Source: Parabacteroides sp. ZJ-118
GTDB lineage: Bacteria; Bacteroidota; Bacteroidia; Bacteroidales; Tannerellaceae
Direction of reading: 5' to 3'
DNA: 42,964 nt
Assembly: GCF_011038785.1 (NCBI RefSeq)
Contig: NZ_JAAKDT010000030.1
Location: 1-42,964 of the forward strand
In this document: one piece after another, positions 36,619 through 42,964 of the stretch
How the letters are laid out: each line of letters starts with the position of its first letter
Numbering within the stretch: the first letter of the stretch is position 1
The notes under the pieces: model-generated
Databases searched by the model: none
What the model was told of the DNA's origin: nothing
Seen by the model: only the letters and a program-made list of their open reading frames with translations
Program-made: the position numbers and the translations under genes

Positions 36619-38031
36619 ATGACAGATGCAATTATAGGAAGAGCAACCGAGCAGGAGATATTGCGCCAACGCGTAGGCTCAGATTCCTCTGAGCTAATAG
36701 CTATCTATGGCCGTCGTCGAGTTGGCAAGACCTTTTTAGTTCGTCAGTATTTTAATGATGCGTTTAGCTTCTATTCTACTGGGATTTATCAAGGTACGAA
36801 GAAAGAACAACTCGGAGAGTTTAACCGTCAGTTGGAATATTATTCGGGACATAAATGGACGTCCGCAAAGGACTGGTTCGATGCGTTTGCCCAGCTGCGC
36901 GAATACCTTGAATCGTTAGATGGCTGTAAACCCATTGTCGTTTTCCTTGATGAATTGCCATGGATGGATACTCAGAAAAGCCGCTTCATCAAGGCACTCG
37001 AATATTTCTGGAATTCGTGGGGTGTAACAAACAAACGGCTAAAATTGATTGTGTGTGGAAGTGCCACGACATGGATGCGAGAAAATGTGCTTTCCGATAA
37101 AGGTGGATTGTACAATCGTACTACGCGTAGTATCTATCTTGCTCCTTTCACATTGCATGAGACAGAACAATACCTTCTTTCGCGAGGCATTAGCTGGAAT
37201 CGATGTCAGATCGCGGAGTGTTATATGATTTTGGGTGGTACGCCGCTTTATTTGCAAATGCTCGAACGTAATCTGAGCCTTACGCAAAATATAGATAATC
37301 TCTTTTTTATACAGGGCGCGCCATTGGCACGAGAGTACGATTTCCTGTTCCGCTCGCTGTTTAATGAAGCTACGGTACACCGGCAGATTATCGAAACGTT
37401 GGCAAGTAAAGCAATTGGAATGACTCGAAAAGAAATTATGACCGTAGCGAAAATCGAAGACGGGGGAGTCTTGACAAAAGCCTTGCGAAACTTGAACGAT
37501 TGTGATTTTATTCGCCAATATACGGCATTTGGCAAAAGTGAGCGTGGAACGATATATCAGCTGACCGATTTGTTTTCGTTGTTCCATTTGCGCTATGTCA
37601 AAGGCTACCGCGGGCAGGACGAGCATCACTGGCAAAATATGATCGACTCTCCCTCCCGCAGAGCTTGGAGCGGCTACTCTTTCGAACAATTATGCCTGCA
37701 CCATATTCGCCAGATCAAACAGAAACTGGGCATCACTGGCGTGCAGAGCGATGTTTGCGCATGGAAAGGAGAAGGCGGTCAAATAGACTTACTGATTGAT
37801 CGAAGGGATCAGACCATCAATCTTTGCGAGATGAAATTCGCGCAAGGTGAGTTTGAGATTACGAAACAGTACGACTCGCATCTGCGAGAACGAGCAGAAA
37901 GCTTCCGTTCAGCGACGAAAACCCGCAAGGCATTGCATCAGACATTCGTTACTACTTATGGTGTGAAGAAAAATATGTATAGTGGGAACATCCAGAGTGA
38001 GATCAGGCTCGATGATTTGTTTGTTAAATAA
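36619..38031 (+). CDS. AAA-family ATPase with C-terminal nuclease-like (DUF234-type) domain
   Basis: 470 residues. The ATPase domain has Walker A AIYGRRRVGKTFLVRQYF (GRRRVGKT, residues 31-38), Walker B PIVVFLDELPWM (near 103-114) and a sensor-type CGSATTWM. A winged-helix part follows (about 265-320), and the C-terminal GGQIDLLIDRRDQTINLCEMKF (about 385-407) has the D...ExK pattern of the PD-(D/E)XK nuclease fold. The family is related to archaeal-type ATPases and is found in many copies in Bacteroidales; its role is unknown, with links to mobile or defence islands suggested but not shown. The gene is bracketed by 43-bp direct repeats and has its own inverted-repeat leader, so it looks like a movable cargo. 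Confidence 0.87.
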   Translation: MTDAIIGRATEQEILRQRVGSDSSELIAIYGRRRVGKTFLVRQYFNDAFSFYSTGIYQGTKKEQLGEFNRQLEYYSGHKWTSAKDWFDAFAQLREYLESLDGCKPIVVFLDELPWMDTQKSRFIKALEYFWNSWGVTNKRLKLIVCGSATTWMRENVLSDKGGLYNRTTRSIYLAPFTLHETEQYLLSRGISWNRCQIAECYMILGGTPLYLQMLERNLSLTQNIDNLFFIQGAPLAREYDFLFRSLFNEATVHRQIIETLASKAIGMTRKEIMTVAKIEDGGVLTKALRNLNDCDFIRQYTAFGKSERGTIYQLTDLFSLFHLRYVKGYRGQDEHHWQNMIDSPSRRAWSGYSFEQLCLHHIRQIKQKLGITGVQSDVCAWKGEGGQIDLLIDRRDQTINLCEMKFAQGEFEITKQYDSHLRERAESFRSATKTRKALHQTFVTTYGVKKNMYSGNIQSEIRLDDLFVK

Positions 38032-38079
38032 TGAGGGGATCGCGGAAGTTCCTACCCGCGTATATCCGCGTGCTCTTGA

Positions 38080-38122
38080 GGCTGCCTGCGAAGGTGGCCG
38101 TTTTTGCGTTTATAGCCTTCAA
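38080..38122 (+). repeat. 43-bp direct repeat, right copy
   Basis: Identical to 36409-36451. The hairpin and T-run are kept but the preceding A-tract is not, so the stem is only 8 bp. It ends 4 nt before the promoter of the DUF3467 gene and 49 nt after the ATPase stop. Confidence 0.92.
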
Positions 38123-38126
38123 TTCC

Positions 38127-38156
38127 TTTGCGACCCGGAATAAATATGTATATTTG
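38127..38156 (+). promoter_or_regulatory. Promoter of the DUF3467 gene
   Basis: TTTG (38127-38130), 18 nt, TATATTTG (38149-38156). The start codon is 43 nt downstream. Confidence 0.82.
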
Positions 38157-38198
38157 TCTTCGCAATTTTTAATCACCATAAATTTAAAAGAAGAACGT

Positions 38199-38513
38199 AT
38201 GGAAAACAACAAACCGGCCAATAACGAGATTCAGATCGAGTTGTCTGAAGAGATGGCACAAGGAACTTACGCCAATTTGGCTATTATATCTCATTCAAGC
38301 TCTGAATTTATCCTGGATTTCATCCGGGTGGTTCCGGGAGCTCCTAAGGCACAGGTAAAAAGCCGCGTGATCCTGACTCCGGATAACGCTCAACGTCTGT
38401 TATTCGCTTTGCAAGACAATATCAAGAAATTTGGAGAGCAACTTCAAGCAGGAAATAGTAATAACAAAACAGCTAATTTCGAGGACTTCGCGGGTCCGGC
38501 AGGAGAGGCTTGA
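38199..38513 (+). CDS. DUF3467 family protein
   Basis: 104 residues. It contains the DUF3467 pattern: IQIELSEEMAQGTYANLAIISHSSSEFILDF then FIRVVPGAPKAQVKSRVILTPDNAQRLLFALQDNIKKFGEQ. Members are small cytoplasmic proteins of unknown function widespread in Bacteroidetes. The start at 38199 is placed by the promoter and family N-terminus; an open frame reaches back to 38031 but would run through the 43-bp repeat. The C-terminal 20 residues (Asn/Ala/Gly rich) look disordered. A terminator follows at 38539. Confidence 0.9.
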   Translation: MENNKPANNEIQIELSEEMAQGTYANLAIISHSSSEFILDFIRVVPGAPKAQVKSRVILTPDNAQRLLFALQDNIKKFGEQLQAGNSNNKTANFEDFAGPAGEA

Positions 38514-38538
38514 CCGATCTGTTCTCAGCCATAGGGAG

Positions 38539-38572
38539 AGTACGTTCCTACAGGAGTGGGGGCGTACTTTTC
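38539..38572 (+). terminator. Terminator after the DUF3467 gene
   Basis: AGTACG (38539-38544) pairs with CGTACT (38563-38568), the loop holding a further CCT/AGG pair, followed by TTTTCTT. Confidence 0.6.
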
Positions 38573-38610
38573 TTGTTGGGCCAAGCCCGTCGACATCGAA
38601 AAACCCGGAT

Positions 38611-38691
38611 GCCTATTCTTAGGCGCTTACAATGGGCATTCTTAACACCTAACAATGCCCATCGTAAGCACCTAACAATGCCCATCGTAAG
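38611..38691. repeat. Repeat cluster 2 (three copies of core AATGCCCATCGTAAG)
   Basis: A reverse copy with one change lies at 38626-38640. Two forward copies (38654-38668, 38677-38691) are parts of a perfect 23-bp tandem duplication, 38646-38668 and 38669-38691, whose extra bases are CACCTAAC. A GCCTA-TTCT-TAGGC hairpin precedes at 38611-38624. The same core forms cluster 1 at 7202-7280. Positions 38692-38729 show nothing else. Confidence 0.9.
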
Positions 38692-38729
38692 AAACCCCTA
38701 CTTTTCTGCCATTATTTTATCTTTCCTCT

Positions 38730-39692
38730 TTAAAGGCCGGACAACCCCATCAGCAGTTTCCTCAATACGGTTTGCGCGGAGATCTCACGGTTTGCCGCCT
38801 CGGGGATCACGATGCTTCGCGGACTCTCTATCACATCGTCGGTGACGATCATATTGCGGCGGACCGGCAGGCAATGCATGAAATAAGCGTTATTCGTAAG
38901 CGCCATTTTCTCCGCGTCTACGGTCCAGTTACGATCCATGCTGATCACCTGTCCGTAATACGGATCTCTATAAGCGGACCAGTTCTTCGCGTAAATGAAA
39001 TCGGCGCCTTCAAAAGCCCTCTTCTGATCGTATTCCACTTTCGCGTCGCCAACGAACGCGGGATCAAGCTCATAACCCTCCGGATGAGTGATAACAAACT
39101 CATAATCGGTCGCGTTCATCCATTCGGCGAAGCTGTTCGGTACGGCTTGCGGCAACGACTTCGGATGAGGCGCCCAAGTCATGACCACCTTCGGGCGAGC
39201 CGTCTTCTTATATTCCTCGATCGTGATCAAGTCGGCGAAACTTTGCAACGGATGGCGTGTCGCCGCTTCCATGCTGAATACCGGGCGGCCGGAATACTTG
39301 ATGAACTGGTTTAATATCTTCTCGTTATAATCATCTTCCTTATTCTCAAAGCGTGCGAAAGAGCGGACGCCGATCACGTCGCAATAGCAGCCCATCACGG
39401 GGACGGCTTCCAGCAAATGCTCCGGCTTATCGCCATCCATGATAACACCGCGCTCTGTCTCCAGCTTCCATGCCCCTTGGTTAACGTCGAGTACGATGGT
39501 ATTCATGCCTAAGTTCATGGCCGCCTTCTGGGTACTTAGGCGGGTACGCAGGCTTGAGTTGAAAAATATCATCAACAACGTCTTGTTTTTCCCCAGTTCG
39601 TTAAACCGGAAACGATCCTTCTTGATCTCGAAAGCTTCATTAAGCGCTTGTCTCAAGTCACCTAAATCCTGTACGCAAGTGAAATGTCTCAT
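38730..39692 (-). CDS. argF': N-succinylornithine carbamoyltransferase (ArgF')
   Basis: 320 residues of the transcarbamylase family. The carbamoyl-phosphate loop reads NSSLRTRLST in place of the STRTR of ordinary ornithine transcarbamylase, and the C-terminal motif is FMHCLPVRRNMIV. Residue 90 is proline (DGDKPEHLLEAVPV), the residue reported to make the Bacteroides fragilis enzyme use N-succinylornithine rather than N-acetylornithine. It therefore belongs to the succinylated arginine route of Bacteroidetes. Single gene on the minus strand; a -7 element is at 39729-39722. No terminator is obvious other than the repeat cluster at its 3' side. Confidence 0.93.
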   Translation of the reverse strand: MRHFTCVQDLGDLRQALNEAFEIKKDRFRFNELGKNKTLLMIFFNSSLRTRLSTQKAAMNLGMNTIVLDVNQGAWKLETERGVIMDGDKPEHLLEAVPVMGCYCDVIGVRSFARFENKEDDYNEKILNQFIKYSGRPVFSMEAATRHPLQSFADLITIEEYKKTARPKVVMTWAPHPKSLPQAVPNSFAEWMNATDYEFVITHPEGYELDPAFVGDAKVEYDQKRAFEGADFIYAKNWSAYRDPYYGQVISMDRNWTVDAEKMALTNNAYFMHCLPVRRNMIVTDDVIESPRSIVIPEAANREISAQTVLRKLLMGLSGL

Positions 39693-39721
39693 ATCTGTTA
39701 CAATAATAGTTTGTCAGCGGG

Positions 39722-39729
39722 CAAAGATA
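39722..39729 (-). promoter_or_regulatory. -7 element TATCTTTG for argF'
   Basis: On the minus strand TATCTTTG lies about 30 nt before the argF' start. No TTTG is found 19-20 nt upstream. Confidence 0.5.
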
Positions 39730-39964
39730 ACGACTACTTGTCAATTATCCTTTCGAAAGAGTCATGAATTGTTTAAGGCACGAAATCCTCCTTGCTTCCG
39801 CGTGGATATCGATAGGATCGCCTATGGATTCTTGCTCGCATACGACATAATTCTACAGACCACAGCGTGGTCTATACGTCCCACGGCGATAACAAGGGAA
39901 TAGATGGGTTCGTAAACGATCTTAGCATATCTTTAATGTACGCACGTACATTAATTATAGGTAG
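39730..39964. other. Gene-free stretch with two hairpin palindromes
   Basis: No gene is visible. AGACCAC-AGC-GTGGTCT (39857-39873) is a 7-bp hairpin. TTAATGTACG (39933-39942) and its inverse CGTACATTAA (39945-39954) form a 10-bp palindrome with a 2-nt centre, operator-like. ATAGG-ATCG-CCTAT (39812-39825) has a twin at 40079-40092 inside the candidate invertible segment. Confidence 0.6.
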
Positions 39965-40004
39965 AAAACGGCGAGTTTAAACGATCGTTTAAATTCGTCA
40001 TTTG

Positions 40005-40035
40005 CAAAGGTACGCGTTTCTTTAATACTTGCAAC
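40005..40035 (-). promoter_or_regulatory. Promoter inside the candidate invertible segment, pointing left
   Basis: On the minus strand GTTG (40035-40032), 19 nt, TACCTTTG (40012-40005). One base off in the -33 box, perfect -7 and spacing. In the orientation seen it reads toward argF'. Confidence 0.7.
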
Positions 40036-40094
40036 CCTTCCGGGCTATTTTTTTTATTCCTTATCCGCTTTCTTATCAATAGGATAGCCTATCG

Positions 40095-40129
40095 CTGACA
40101 AACCCGCCGCTTCCTCTGACAAACCCACC
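40095..40129. repeat. Direct repeat CTGACAAACCC(G/A)CC, two copies
   Basis: CTGACAAACCCGCC (40095-40108) and CTGACAAACCCACC (40116-40129), 21 bp apart, differ at one base. The spacing of two helical turns suits a regulator binding one face of DNA. They lie upstream of the -33 box of the left-pointing promoter and move with the segment. Confidence 0.75.
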
Positions 40130-40257
40130 CTTTTTCCCTTTCAAAAACGCAAGATTTAAACGATGGTTTAGATTAGCCGTTTTCGAGCGGCGGTAGGCTA
40201 TCGAAGAAGTGGATAAGTACTTAATTAACACTATTATTAATATTAAATTTTCGATTT

Positions 40258-42964
40258 ATGAACAAAAAGTTTACAACGTTTCTGGCTAGTGCCGTGCTTG
40301 TATCTGCTTTCTCAGTAGGCTCGGTAGCAGCGTATGTTGGGGCTGTTGCTCCTGCAGTAGAGGAAACTCCTAAGCCAGAGGCTGATGGTTCTAATCCGGC
40401 GACGGTTAACGAAACTAAGTTGGCGAAAGATCAAACAGTCTTGTTTTATTTGGGTGGTGATAAGACTGAAGCCGGGTTCAAATTCTTGGCTGCTGGTAAA
40501 GACAAGGCTGATTTTGGTAAGTTTGTTACAGTTGAAGGCACTAAAGAAAGCTTTACATTGACGCAATTGAACCAGGCTATGTGGACGGTTTCCGCAAAGA
40601 AGAGCAATCTGGGTGTGAATGTATTCTCTTTCGTGAACAAGGCTACGGGTTTGTCTTTCGCTGTGGATCCTTCCATGGCTGTCGCTTCAGATAAGACGGC
40701 TGAGGCCAAAGAGGTTACCCTGGGCGGTAGCGCTACAGAATGGGTTGTTAAAGACGGGACTTTAGTCTCTTATGTGGATGGTGAGAATTTCGTGTATTTG
40801 GCAAAACAGGGTGAGGGTGCTGATGAGAGAAAAATCTTAGTGAAAGATAAGGAGATCAAAAGCGATGTCAAGGTCGCTATCACTTTCAACCAGGATCAGA
40901 TCCCTACAAGCATGCCGTTGTATGCCGCTGATTTGAATACGCTGTTGCAATCTGCTCCTGCAGGATCATCCTTTGGTTTGACGATGTCTCCCGAGGTTTC
41001 AGATGGAAATACAAACCATTTGACGGCTAAGGCATTGGTGGCAGAGGAGGTTAAGGAAGAGGCTGCTACTAAGGCTGCTACTGAAGCTGCTACTGAAACT
41101 GCTACTGAGCCAATACTTACTGACTATGTCAAATTGCGGCTTAAAGATAAGGTTAATAATAAGTATCATTATGTAGTTGTCGATACGGCTTACTATGAGG
41201 CTACAGAGGATTCCAAGTTGTTGAAGTTTACTTATGATGAACTGGGTGCTAAAGGTCGTGAGCCGTGGTCTTACCACTTTAAATTCACTTACAACGCTCA
41301 AGAGAACGAGTTGTATGCTCAAGTTCGGAAGGTAGTTTATAAGATTGAGAAGAAAGATGATGTATCTGCTTCTGACTATTCTAATTGGTTGAAGGCTAAT
41401 ACAGAGAATGCGGCATGGCCAGTTTCAGTGTCAGAAGAATGGAAGGATAATAATACCACGGTTACGGTTACTGACCCCGCTTCCAATAAGTATATCTACA
41501 TGGCTAACTTGGCTGGGAACAAGGTTCTGACGGTCAATACGGATGATACGGATGCAGATCTCGTCAATACTACTACTGGAGACGCAACAACTACCGACAT
41601 TACAAAAGAGTTGCAACGTACGAAGATCACTTTAGGCACGAACTTCACGGGCTTGACTCAGACTACTTTGGAAGAGGGTATTTATATGATCAAGCTGCGT
41701 ACTTCTGGTTTAAATGCGAATGGTGGGAAGAGAAGTGTATCTGATGGCGATTATTACATCGCAAACTTAGCGGGTGCATATGGTTATATGCCGCAGCAGA
41801 AGAATCAGAACTTCGATCACATGCCGGCCGCTCAGTGGGTGGTTAAGAAGAATGGAACTTCCGCTACAGCTCCTGTGGAGATCTATAACCGTGAGTTTGG
41901 GGATAAGATGTTTAGTGGCCAGTTGTTCAAGGCTGGAGATAACGTATTCTTAGCTGATACTGATACTATGGAGTTCGTTAAGGTATCTAAGGAAAGCGCA
42001 GAGAACGATAAGCTGGGTTACAAGTATGTGACGGAGTTGGATACGGATGTAGAGCGTTACTTGTTCAACTACTTGCACGGCTTGGCAGACGATAAGTTCT
42101 TGAGCGTACCGAGCGATAAGGATTCCATCGTACGTGTAGACGAGAATGGTGCGAAGTCTAACTTCCGTTTGGAGGTCGTTCTTGAGGATAAGTATGGTTA
42201 TGGCGATAAGTTGGTTCGAAATGTATACCGCATTGTTGATAACTGGGGACGTTGCTTAGGTTATGATTCAAAGACGAAGAAGTATGTCTTGTCAAAAAGT
42301 GCTTATGGTGTGTATTTCTTGAAAGAGAATAACGATGTCGAAGGAAAAGAATATTATACTTTGGTTGAGGCTAACTTCCGTTACGTAAAAGTGACGCAGA
42401 CGCAAGCAGAGGCATGGTATCCGAAATGGTGTGAGGGTCTGAAAAAAGATGACGCACCGACTATCGCAAAGTATTATGGAGGAGAAACTCCTGATTATAA
42501 GGAGGCTGAGAAGGAGAGTGATGATAAGGAAGGTGAGGAAGGTAAGGACGCACCCAAATATTTGGTTGATCCAAATGGTGACTTTGTTGGTGTTCCGATC
42601 TATGATAAAGATGGCAAGCCATTGGTAGCTGATGGTAGTAAGGTAGACTTCTACACTTATCAGGACGTTGATGGTAAGATCGCGTTGAAGAAAGTAGGTG
42701 AGGATGATCTATCGGGATCGAAATCTGTAGATTACGCTTCAGTGAAGGTCTCTGTTGATGACAACACGTTGGATTTGGTAAACGGTGACATCGATGATAA
42801 GTTCTTCTCTGAAAACAGCAATGAGGCTCGTAACTCGGCTTTCGCTGTAGAGATCGATGACGCTCCGTTGTATCGTCGTTTCAACATCAAGGCTTTGGGT
42901 GAGAGCGAAACGGATAGCGCACAATGCTTGGCATTCGTTGAGAATGTTCGTAACGAGTACTTGA
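40258..42964 (+). CDS. Very large secreted surface protein, 5' part (S-layer candidate), runs off the window
   Basis: 902 codons are open to the window end with no stop. The N-terminus MNKKFTTFLASAVLVSAFSV is a signal peptide, cleavage probably after SVAA. The rest is acidic and beta-rich, with repeated local patterns such as YIANLAG / YMANLAG and FYxxxN stretches. Glycosylation motifs D(S/T)(A/M) are present at DTA (near 309), DTM (near 569) and DSA (near 886). Its style resembles the large Parabacteroides proteins carrying a C-terminal DUF6383 domain, which would lie outside the window; several of these are S-layer or surface proteins with invertible promoters. The assignment to that group is inference. 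The 5' untranslated region is AT-rich without Shine-Dalgarno. Confidence 0.72.
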   Translation, partial: MNKKFTTFLASAVLVSAFSVGSVAAYVGAVAPAVEETPKPEADGSNPATVNETKLAKDQTVLFYLGGDKTEAGFKFLAAGKDKADFGKFVTVEGTKESFTLTQLNQAMWTVSAKKSNLGVNVFSFVNKATGLSFAVDPSMAVASDKTAEAKEVTLGGSATEWVVKDGTLVSYVDGENFVYLAKQGEGADERKILVKDKEIKSDVKVAITFNQDQIPTSMPLYAADLNTLLQSAPAGSSFGLTMSPEVSDGNTNHLTAKALVAEEVKEEAATKAATEAATETATEPILTDYVKLRLKDKVNNKYHYVVVDTAYYEATEDSKLLKFTYDELGAKGREPWSYHFKFTYNAQENELYAQVRKVVYKIEKKDDVSASDYSNWLKANTENAAWPVSVSEEWKDNNTTVTVTDPASNKYIYMANLAGNKVLTVNTDDTDADLVNTTTGDATTTDITKELQRTKITLGTNFTGLTQTTLEEGIYMIKLRTSGLNANGGKRSVSDGDYYIANLAGAYGYMPQQKNQNFDHMPAAQWVVKKNGTSATAPVEIYNREFGDKMFSGQLFKAGDNVFLADTDTMEFVKVSKESAENDKLGYKYVTELDTDVERYLFNYLHGLADDKFLSVPSDKDSIVRVDENGAKSNFRLEVVLEDKYGYGDKLVRNVYRIVDNWGRCLGYDSKTKKYVLSKSAYGVYFLKENNDVEGKEYYTLVEANFRYVKVTQTQAEAWYPKWCEGLKKDDAPTIAKYYGGETPDYKEAEKESDDKEGEEGKDAPKYLVDPNGDFVGVPIYDKDGKPLVADGSKVDFYTYQDVDGKIALKKVGEDDLSGSKSVDYASVKVSVDDNTLDLVNGDIDDKFFSENSNEARNSAFAVEIDDAPLYRRFNIKALGESETDSAQCLAFVENVRNEYL
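41062..41109 (+). repeat. Four 12-bp tandem repeats inside the surface-protein gene
   Basis: The in-frame units GCTGCTACTAAG, GCTGCTACTGAA, GCTGCTACTGAA and ACTGCTACTGAG encode AATK-AATE-AATE-TATE, a Thr/Ala/Glu linker. Near-perfect 12-bp units could gain or lose copies without frameshift. Confidence 0.85.

Larger units (their letters stand above)
39965..40183. repeat. Candidate invertible promoter segment: 30-bp inverted repeats
   Basis: Left arm 39965-39994 and right arm 40154-40183 are inverse copies with 26 of 30 bases identical. Each has an AAAACGGC block and the core TAAAC(G/C)ATCGTTTAAAT. The left arm also contains a perfect 18-bp palindrome (39976-39993). The 159 bp between them carry a near-consensus promoter close to the left arm, pointing left. 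Inversion would put its -7 element at about 40136-40143, pointing into the surface-protein gene. No good promoter now faces that gene. This is the arrangement of phase-variable promoters in Bacteroides and Parabacteroides. Confidence 0.72.

Noticed and set aside
36619-38031. ATPase gene as a transposon
   Set aside because: The repeats are direct, 43 bp, and are themselves terminators; there is no transposase and no inverted ends.
38031-38198. N-terminal extension of the DUF3467 gene
   Set aside because: It would cross the 43-bp repeat and the gene's own promoter; the family N-terminus fits the ATG at 38199.
38646-38691. Possible CRISPR remnant (two direct repeats)
   Set aside because: The 23-bp units are adjacent with no spacers, an inverted copy is beside them, and the core recurs 31 kb away in another layout.

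Overview
The window looks like a chromosomal segment of a Bacteroidales bacterium, most likely Parabacteroides (P. distasonis group). This rests on Bacteroidetes-type promoters (TTTG, about 19-20 nt, then TAnnTTTG) in front of many genes, general lack of Shine-Dalgarno sequences, a succinylornithine-type transcarbamylase (ArgF'), a eukaryote-like type II pantothenate kinase, and a very large secreted surface protein behind what looks like an invertible promoter. The genus is an inference.

Layout. (1) 1-2194: 3' end of a group II intron (domains V and VI), pantothenate kinase, a cobalamin riboswitch with a long untranslated tail, and a small outer-membrane beta-barrel protein. (2) 2282-7215: priA, an AT-rich AraC-regulator/DinB pair that looks acquired, a DUF456 membrane protein, and a low-molecular-weight tyrosine phosphatase that has lost its catalytic N-terminus. 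(3) 7202-17491: a repeat cluster, a 7TM-HD phosphodiesterase-like gene (minus strand), gltX-waaA (plus strand), then a minus-strand run of pepP-like aminopeptidase, gamma carbonic anhydrase, CBM9-like lipoprotein and PepC-like cysteine aminopeptidase. (4) 17666-19603: an unrecognised lipoprotein and mtnA.

(5) 19608-34296 is the translation/transcription core: rpsU, xerC-type recombinase, hpf, four tRNAs (Thr, Tyr, Gly, Thr), tuf, tRNA-Trp, secE, nusG, rplK, rplA, rplJ, rplL, rpoB, rpoC. Promoters, terminators and internal hairpins can be read directly, including a promoter that overlaps the preceding terminator and a strong extended Shine-Dalgarno in front of hpf only.

(6) 34308-42964 is accessory: an endonuclease/exonuclease/phosphatase-family protein, an AraC regulator, an orphan promoter with a terminator and no gene (candidate small RNA), an AAA ATPase with a C-terminal nuclease-like motif bracketed by 43-bp perfect direct repeats, a DUF3467 protein, a second copy of the dispersed 15-bp repeat family, argF', and the 5' 2.7 kb of a giant secreted protein.

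The most interesting signals are a candidate phase-variable promoter (two 30-bp inverted arms, 26/30 identical, at 39965-39994 and 40154-40183, enclosing a good promoter that now points away from the surface-protein gene) and a small dispersed repeat family (core AATGCCCATCGTAAG) in two convergent intergenic spaces 31 kb apart.
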